Below, piece after piece: positions 59,698 through 64,000 of a stretch of DNA of 64,000 nucleotides. Location of the stretch: assembly GCF_006516955.1 (NCBI RefSeq), contig NZ_VHLG01000011.1, forward strand, positions 124,001-188,000, written 5' to 3'. Each line of letters starts with the position of its first letter. The stretch's first letter is position 1. Origin of the DNA: Martelella alba (GTDB lineage Bacteria > Pseudomonadota > Alphaproteobacteria > Rhizobiales > Rhizobiaceae). Under the pieces are notes generated by a model, which saw nothing but the letters and a program-made list of their open reading frames with translations, was not told the origin of the DNA and did no database searches. The position numbers and the translations under genes were made by a program.

Positions 59698-61176
59698 TCA
59701 CTCCGCCGCATCGCGGATCGGGTTCGGCACGTCATAACTGCCCATGAAATCCTCGACAAAGCCCTTCACGCCATCCCAGTCATAGAAACGGAATGAATTG
59801 CCGCGCGTGACGAAGGCCGGGCCGGAATAGAACATTTCATATTGCAGATGGCGCGAGCCGAATTCGGAGCCGACCGCATCCCAGGCGAGCTTCATCAGCT
59901 TGACCCGTTCATTGCTGTCGCAGATGGCCGAGCGCTGGGTCTTGCCGATGATCGCGGCGGTGACCGGATTGTCGAAATCCTCGACCGAGGACGGCACCAT
60001 GATCAGACCGCCGCCAGCGAGCGTGCGCAGGGTCTCGACCACTTCCGGATAGGTCGTCTGGGCAATCACCTGCGCAGTGCACAGCATGGTGCGGTCCGGC
60101 ACGAAATAGCCGTTATGCACCTCACCTGAAATTTCCATCGCCGTGATCAGCGCCTCGATATTATTGACCTTGGCGGCCATCAGGCCGAGCGTTTCGCGCA
60201 CCTGCGGATAGTTGATGATGTTGTTGGTCTCGGCAATCTTGCGCATCAGCCCGATCAGAAAACGCAGCTTCACCATCAGCCTGATGATGCACTGGTAGTT
60301 CTGATAGACATGGGTGCGGGTATTGTGCCACTGCGCCTGCGCCAGTTTCAGGTCCTGATTGACGAAAACGCGGTCCCAGGAAATCTTCACATCATCGAAA
60401 TAGACGACCGCATCATTCTCATCGAAACGGCTGGAAAGCGGATAGTCGAAAGACGACGTCGCGTCCTTCTCATAGGAGCGCCGCGACATCAGCGTCAGCC
60501 CCTTGGCATTGATCGGCGTCACAGCGGTAAACGCATAGGCCTCATCCCCCGGCTGCAAGGCCTGAAAACCCGAGACCAGCAGTTCGTCCGCCAGAACGCC
60601 GCTGGTTGCCAGCATCTTGGCGCCACGGATGGTGATCCCCTCGGCATCCTCATCGACCACCCGGCAGACGAGATCGGGATCGGGCTGACCACCGGCGGAT
60701 TTCGCCTTGTCCGCCTGCGGATTGATGATCACATAGGACAGGAACAGATCATTATCGCGGGCATATTCATAATAGGATTTGACGGCTGCGGCACGTTTGG
60801 GATCGAACTCCTCGAATGCCGGCAACCCCATACGGAAAGCCGAAATCGTCGAGGCAACATGGTCAGGCGAACGGCCGATCATGCCGCAGGTCTGAGCCGC
60901 CCATTTTTCCAGCGCCTTGCGCCGGAAGACGAGTTCTTCCCAGCTTTTCGGCAGAAACCAGGACTGCGACACGCGCTCGCCGGTCTTAGGCGATGTGAAA
61001 GTCATGTCATCGATATTTTCCGGCGCGGCCTGGAAATCATAAAGACCCGCCACCGATTTTACCGCGTTTTGAAACGCCGGATCGGTGACAACATTATCGA
61101 CCTTCCGTCCGTCAATATAGACGGTGCGGTTGTCATTGTTGATCGTGTCGAGATAGGCTTGCCCATTCCTGGCCAT
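59698..61176 (-). CDS. FADH2-dependent monooxygenase of the HpaB family
   Basis: The 492-aa oxygenase component of a two-component monooxygenase belongs to the 4-hydroxyphenylacetate 3-hydroxylase family (MARNGQAYLDTINNDNRTVYIDG at the N-terminus in parts, SYVIINPQADKAKSAG, YDWDGVKGFVEDFMG at the end). It hydroxylates a phenol-like or heteroaromatic ring with reduced flavin from a partner reductase, present in this operon at 55597-56106. No hpaDEFGHI-type ring-cleavage genes are here, and amidases and deaminases surround it, so true 4-hydroxyphenylacetate is unlikely. It is the first gene of the operon. Confidence 0.9.
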   Translation of the reverse strand: MARNGQAYLDTINNDNRTVYIDGRKVDNVVTDPAFQNAVKSVAGLYDFQAAPENIDDMTFTSPKTGERVSQSWFLPKSWEELVFRRKALEKWAAQTCGMIGRSPDHVASTISAFRMGLPAFEEFDPKRAAAVKSYYEYARDNDLFLSYVIINPQADKAKSAGGQPDPDLVCRVVDEDAEGITIRGAKMLATSGVLADELLVSGFQALQPGDEAYAFTAVTPINAKGLTLMSRRSYEKDATSSFDYPLSSRFDENDAVVYFDDVKISWDRVFVNQDLKLAQAQWHNTRTHVYQNYQCIIRLMVKLRFLIGLMRKIAETNNIINYPQVRETLGLMAAKVNNIEALITAMEISGEVHNGYFVPDRTMLCTAQVIAQTTYPEVVETLRTLAGGGLIMVPSSVEDFDNPVTAAIIGKTQRSAICDSNERVKLMKLAWDAVGSEFGSRHLQYEMFYSGPAFVTRGNSFRFYDWDGVKGFVEDFMGSYDVPNPIRDAAE

Positions 61177-61453
61177 TCATTGGACTCCGTGATGATACAG
61201 CGGATTCCGGCGCCAAGCTTTTTACCCATTGCAGTCGGAATGTGATGTTGATCAAAGCTAAAAATTGCCTAAACTTTTGTCAAGCCTGCGAAACGGGCAC
61301 AACCTGCGGCAAATTGCGTGCGCGGCGCTGCCATCAAGGCAGCGCCATTGGTCGGGCTTCACATCACGCGAATTACACCTATCTTGTAAAAGCGGATGCG
61401 GCTCGGTTTCCGATCACATGCGCGCCATTTTCACCTCTATGAAGAGTTGCCCC

Positions 61454-62509
61454 ATGAAATCGATTGGTTTTGCCTGCACCTCGGCCGACGCGCCGCTGGA
61501 ACCCTATTCTTTCGAACGTCGCGAACCGCGCGACAATGACGTGGTCATGGAGATCCTCTATTGCGGCGTCTGCCACTCCGATCTGCACACCGCTCGCAAT
61601 GACTGGGGTTGGAGTGTCTATCCGGCCATGCCCGGCCATGAGATTGTCGGCAAGGTGATCGCCGTCGGCTCCGCCGTCAGCAAATTCAAGGTTGGCGATC
61701 ACGCCGCCGTCGGTTGCATGGTCGACAGCTGCATGGAATGCGACCAGTGTCGCAAGGGCGAGGAACAGCTCTGCCGTCAGGGCAACACCGGCACCTATAA
61801 TGGTCGCGACCGCGTGACCGGCGAGAACACCTTCGGCGGCTATTCCAAACATCTGACCGTGCGCGAGGAATTTGCACTTTTCGTACCGGAAAATCTCGAT
61901 CTCGCCCGCGCGGCCCCGCTGCTCTGCGCCGGGATCACCACATACTCGCCATTGCGCACATGGAATGTCGGCCCCGGCAGCCGTGTCGGCGTTGCCGGCA
62001 TGGGCGGACTGGGCCATATGGCGATCAAGCTGGCCGTCGGCATGGGCGCCAAGGTGACGGTGATCTCCCGCAGCCCGTCGAAAAAGGCCGATGCCATGGA
62101 ACTCGGCGCCGATGAATTCCTGGTCTCCGCTGATCCAGAAGCGATGCAAGCGGCGGCAGCCTCCTTCGATCTCATCATCGACACGATCCCCGTCCAGCAC
62201 GATGTTTCGCCCTATATGCCGCTTCTCGACATCGATGGCACCATCTGTCTCGTCGGCCAGATCGGCCCCATGGCGGCCTTCAGCAGCCTGCCGCTGCTTG
62301 GTGGCCGCCGCCGCATCGCCGGCTCGCCGATCGGCGGTATTCGCGAAACCCAGGAAATGCTTGATTTCTGCGGCCGCAAGAACATTCTGCCGGAATGCGA
62401 AATGATCCGCATGGATGAGATCAACGAGGCCTATAAGCGGCTGGAAGCAGCCGATGTGCGCTATCGTTTCGTCATCGACATGGCATCGCTGGAAATGCCG
62501 GCTGCCTGA
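61454..62509 (+). CDS. zinc-dependent NAD(P) alcohol dehydrogenase (YahK/CAD type)
   Basis: The 351-aa medium-chain dehydrogenase has the catalytic zinc site YCGVCHSDLHTARNDWG and PAMPGHEIVGKVIAVG, the structural zinc site with CMVDSCMECDQCRKGEEQLC, and the cofactor motif RVGVAGMGGLGHMAIKLAVGMG. The style is that of NADP-dependent aldehyde reductases of the YahK/cinnamyl-alcohol group. ATG at 61454 was chosen over far upstream in-frame starts because the protein then begins like its relatives. It diverges from the HpaB-like gene across 277 bp and may reduce an aldehyde generated there. Confidence 0.94.
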   Translation: MKSIGFACTSADAPLEPYSFERREPRDNDVVMEILYCGVCHSDLHTARNDWGWSVYPAMPGHEIVGKVIAVGSAVSKFKVGDHAAVGCMVDSCMECDQCRKGEEQLCRQGNTGTYNGRDRVTGENTFGGYSKHLTVREEFALFVPENLDLARAAPLLCAGITTYSPLRTWNVGPGSRVGVAGMGGLGHMAIKLAVGMGAKVTVISRSPSKKADAMELGADEFLVSADPEAMQAAAASFDLIIDTIPVQHDVSPYMPLLDIDGTICLVGQIGPMAAFSSLPLLGGRRRIAGSPIGGIRETQEMLDFCGRKNILPECEMIRMDEINEAYKRLEAADVRYRFVIDMASLEMPAA

Positions 62510-62623
62510 GCAGCCTTTGCCGATTGCGCAACGGAAAAGCCCGCCGGGTGGTTGCCCGGCGGCTCAGGCTGCTGAGAAAGCCATTCAGATTGCCTGTTTG
62601 GGGTGGAATAGCCTCCCCCTCTG

Positions 62624-62655
62624 TCGTCATCCCCGTGCTCGTCACGGGGATCCAG
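62624..62655 (+). repeat. REP-like palindromic element, copy 1
   Basis: CGTCATCCCCGTGCTCGTCA at 62624, continuing to CCAGG at 62655, reads as the CGTCAT...ATCCAG type of extragenic palindrome common in Rhizobiales genomes, with arms CCCCGTG and CACGGGG. A second copy in the opposite orientation lies 53 bases further on. Confidence 0.75.
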
Positions 62656-62708
62656 GCTCTTCATAGCATTGGATTTTAAGAGTCTTTCGCCGCGCGGACG
62701 CTCGTCGG

Positions 62709-62740
62709 CTGGATGCCTGTGACAAGCACAGGCATGACGT
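62709..62740 (-). repeat. REP-like palindromic element, copy 2 (inverted)
   Basis: On the minus strand this reads CGTCATGCCTGTGCTTGTCA and then CAGGCATCCAGC, the same layout as copy 1 with different arms (GCCTGTG/CACAGGC). The two copies form an inverted pair like a BIME. Confidence 0.75.
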
Positions 62741-62773
62741 CAGAAAAAGCGGGCGCGGTTTGTTCGCAGTCCG

Positions 62774-62804
62774 AGCCCGCCAGGTATCGACCGGGCGGGC
62801 TTTT
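62774..62804 (+). terminator. rho-independent terminator for rightward transcription
   Basis: AGCCCGCC at 62774-62781 and GGCGGGCT at 62794-62801 form a stem followed by TTTTC on the plus strand. It would stop transcripts that run past the alcohol dehydrogenase gene before the convergent FAH-type gene. Confidence 0.75.
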
Positions 62805-62825
62805 CAATGGAGAACCAGAACGAAA

Positions 62826-63638
62826 TCAACCGCGTGGCATTGCGGCCTTGACGACGATCTCAAAAGCTTCTGCACCGGCAAATTCAGCCCGGCCGCAGGC
62901 GCCGGGCAGCACTTCATGAATACCGGTGGTCATGCCGGTCAGCACGACATCGCCGGCATGGAGAATGCGGCCGCGGCTGGCGAGATTTTCCGCCAGAAGG
63001 CGGACGGATTCGAGCGGACCATTGGCAACCTTGGCGGCAGAGCCCTCACCGACAACCGCGCCATCGACCAGCATCCGCGAGGTCATCGCATCAAAAGTCA
63101 GCCGCTTCCAGCCATCGATAACCGGTCCGACAACGGCACCGGCATTGTTGCCGTGATCGGAGACAACGGCGGTCGGGCCAAGCGCATTCAGCGTTGCAAG
63201 CGGGCTGGAAGCAATCTCGGCACCCGCATGGATCGCACCGATAGCGTTCAGAATGACATCATCACTGAAACCGTTCGGACCGGCTTCGAGATCCTTGGCG
63301 AAGACGACCGTGAATTCGGCCTCAAGTGCTGCAAAGCCACCTTCGAAGACGCTGACCTCAGCCATGCCACCCTTGGGCATACGACGGATATTGTCAGCAT
63401 AGATCGGGCCGACAATGCGGGTTGCGCCGAGCTTTGCCTGCAGATCAGGATGAACGCCAGCGACTTTCCAGCCACCGACCGGGCGCATGTCCAGTTCCAG
63501 CGCCTTGTCCTGCACGCGATAGGCCTCTTCCAGCGTGGCCGGCAGATCGCCGGGGAAATCGTCGAGTTTGGTTGCCTGGCGCCGCGCCTCGACAAAGGCT
63601 GCGGCAATCGCTTCAATCTCAGTGTCGCTCTTGCTCAT
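62826..63638 (-). CDS. FAH-superfamily protein, 2-keto-4-pentenoate hydratase-like
   Basis: The 270-aa protein resembles MhpD/HpaH-type 2-keto-4-pentenoate hydratases: EEAYRVQDKALELDMRPVGGWKVAGVHPDLQAKLG (in parts), IVGPIYADNI, FEGGFAALEAEFTVVFAKD with the metal-ligand Glu pair, AGAEIASSPLATLNALGP and the Gly-rich GDVVLTGMTTGIHEVLPG. It hydrates or decarboxylates unsaturated keto acids late in aromatic degradation. ATG at 63638 has GAGGAG upstream. It is read leftward with a truncated SDR gene behind it, possibly one operon. Confidence 0.9.
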   Translation of the reverse strand: MSKSDTEIEAIAAAFVEARRQATKLDDFPGDLPATLEEAYRVQDKALELDMRPVGGWKVAGVHPDLQAKLGATRIVGPIYADNIRRMPKGGMAEVSVFEGGFAALEAEFTVVFAKDLEAGPNGFSDDVILNAIGAIHAGAEIASSPLATLNALGPTAVVSDHGNNAGAVVGPVIDGWKRLTFDAMTSRMLVDGAVVGEGSAAKVANGPLESVRLLAENLASRGRILHAGDVVLTGMTTGIHEVLPGACGRAEFAGAEAFEIVVKAAMPRG

Positions 63639-63774
63639 CTTCCCGCTCCTCTTCTGGCCATCGCGAGGACAGCCGCATTCGGGTCTTCCCAATATAAAGA
63701 ATGCAGGCGACGCGAACCGCCGCCTGCAACTGATATAGCGTCTATATAACGCGCGTTTTCACGGTGCCAACCGA

Positions 63775-64000
63775 TTACGGCTGCTTGCCGATATAGGCGA
63801 GAATGCCGCCATCAACATAAAGCACGTGGCCGTTGACGAAATCCGAAGCCTGAGAGGCGAGGAAGACGGCCGGGCCCTTCAGATCGCCGGTTGTGCCCCA
63901 GCGGTTTGCCGGGGTCTTGGCCAGGATGAAGGAATTGAACGGATGGCCGGGCTCGCGCAGCGGTGCGGTCTGGGGCGTTTCGATATAGCCCGGGCCGATG
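63775..64000 (-). CDS. short-chain dehydrogenase, 5' part beyond the window (partial)
   Basis: The last 75 codons of a leftward SDR gene lie at the right edge, ending at TAA 63775-63777. The visible end reads IGPGYIETPQTAPLREPGHP, then NRWGTTGDLKGPAVFLASQASDFVNGHVLYVDGGILAYIGKQP (in parts), matching SDR enzymes such as gluconate 5-dehydrogenase/2-deoxygluconate dehydrogenase types. The active site lies outside the window, so the activity is not fixed. It is 136 bp upstream of the FAH-type gene and may share its operon. Confidence 0.85.
   Translation of the reverse strand, partial: IGPGYIETPQTAPLREPGHPFNSFILAKTPANRWGTTGDLKGPAVFLASQASDFVNGHVLYVDGGILAYIGKQP

Larger units (their letters stand above)
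62510..62825. other. repeat-rich gap between the alcohol dehydrogenase and FAH-type genes
   Basis: This 316-bp region has no gene. It holds a GC-rich hairpin (CCGCCGGG with CCCGGCGG near 62533-62555) just after the alcohol dehydrogenase stop, two oppositely oriented REP-like palindromes and a clear rho-independent terminator for rightward transcription. Confidence 0.7.

Noticed and set aside
59698-61176. Calling the oxygenase 4-hydroxyphenylacetate 3-hydroxylase (hpaB)
   Set aside because: Only the family is supported. None of the homoprotocatechuate ring-cleavage genes are nearby and the neighbours are amidases and deaminases.

Overview
The window reads as a chromosome segment of an alphaproteobacterium of the Hyphomicrobiales (Rhizobiales). 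The support is a rhizobial-type type III secretion locus with a secretin split over two genes, a tRNA-His lacking the usual G-1/C73 pair (a loss known from this part of the Alphaproteobacteria), a ferrous-iron uptake set like FtrABCD of Brucella, and GC-rich genes with short ATGA-type overlaps. I cannot name the species. No integrase, transposase, phage gene or CRISPR array was seen.

Region by region. (1) 1-6.2 kb: part of a type III secretion system on the minus strand, in transcription order a small needle-like protein, a TPR-like chaperone, an unrecognised charged protein, the C-terminal secretin half, the N-terminal secretin half and the export gate SctV. Its AT-rich flanks, and a small unrecognised gene at the left, differ from the rest of the window. 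(2) 6.6-17.2 kb: a catabolic island in which RidA, HyuB, HyuA, a DAO-type flavoprotein oxidase and an SDR run left, while a TRAP transporter (DctP, DctQ, DctM) and a DeoR-type regulator run right from a shared 308-bp control region. (3) 17.2-20.0 kb: a Gfo/Idh/MocA oxidoreductase and a two-gene HlyD-type membrane unit. (4) 20.3-27.3 kb: one very large autotransporter with a Gly-rich repeated passenger. (5) 27.7-41.3 kb: mostly housekeeping and signalling genes: a CSS-EAL phosphodiesterase, tRNA-His, a PAS protein with a degenerate histidine-kinase core, class II fructose-bisphosphate aldolase with a divergent DeoR regulator, a truncated haemoglobin, small domain proteins, an APC permease and a glutamate-synthase-like flavoprotein.

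(6) 41.4-44.9 kb: ferrous iron uptake, with ftrABC leftward and ftrD divergent. (7) 44.9-49.4 kb: a solute-binding protein, a DsbA-like oxidoreductase, and an aminotransferase / aldehyde dehydrogenase pair. (8) 49.6-64 kb: a large nitrogen-compound catabolic region. One operon carries an FMO-type monooxygenase, a protein with the archaeosine-synthase (ArcS) signature, a dihydroxyphthalate-decarboxylase-like/PBP2-fold protein and an 8-oxoguanine-deaminase-like amidohydrolase. The next carries an HpaB-type monooxygenase, an amidase, a PuuE-like deacetylase, a second amidohydrolase, a flavin reductase and an AraC-type regulator. An alcohol dehydrogenase, an FAH-superfamily hydratase and a truncated SDR follow.

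The strongest candidate for something undescribed is the ArcS-signature protein inside this operon. The chemistry implied by its neighbours (oxygenation, ring deamination, amide hydrolysis) fits breakdown of a purine-like, possibly 7-deazapurine, heterocycle, but the substrate is inference. The split secretin next to a candidate needle/chaperone pair, and the PAS pseudokinase, are the next most notable items. All calls come from reading the sequence; no database search was run.
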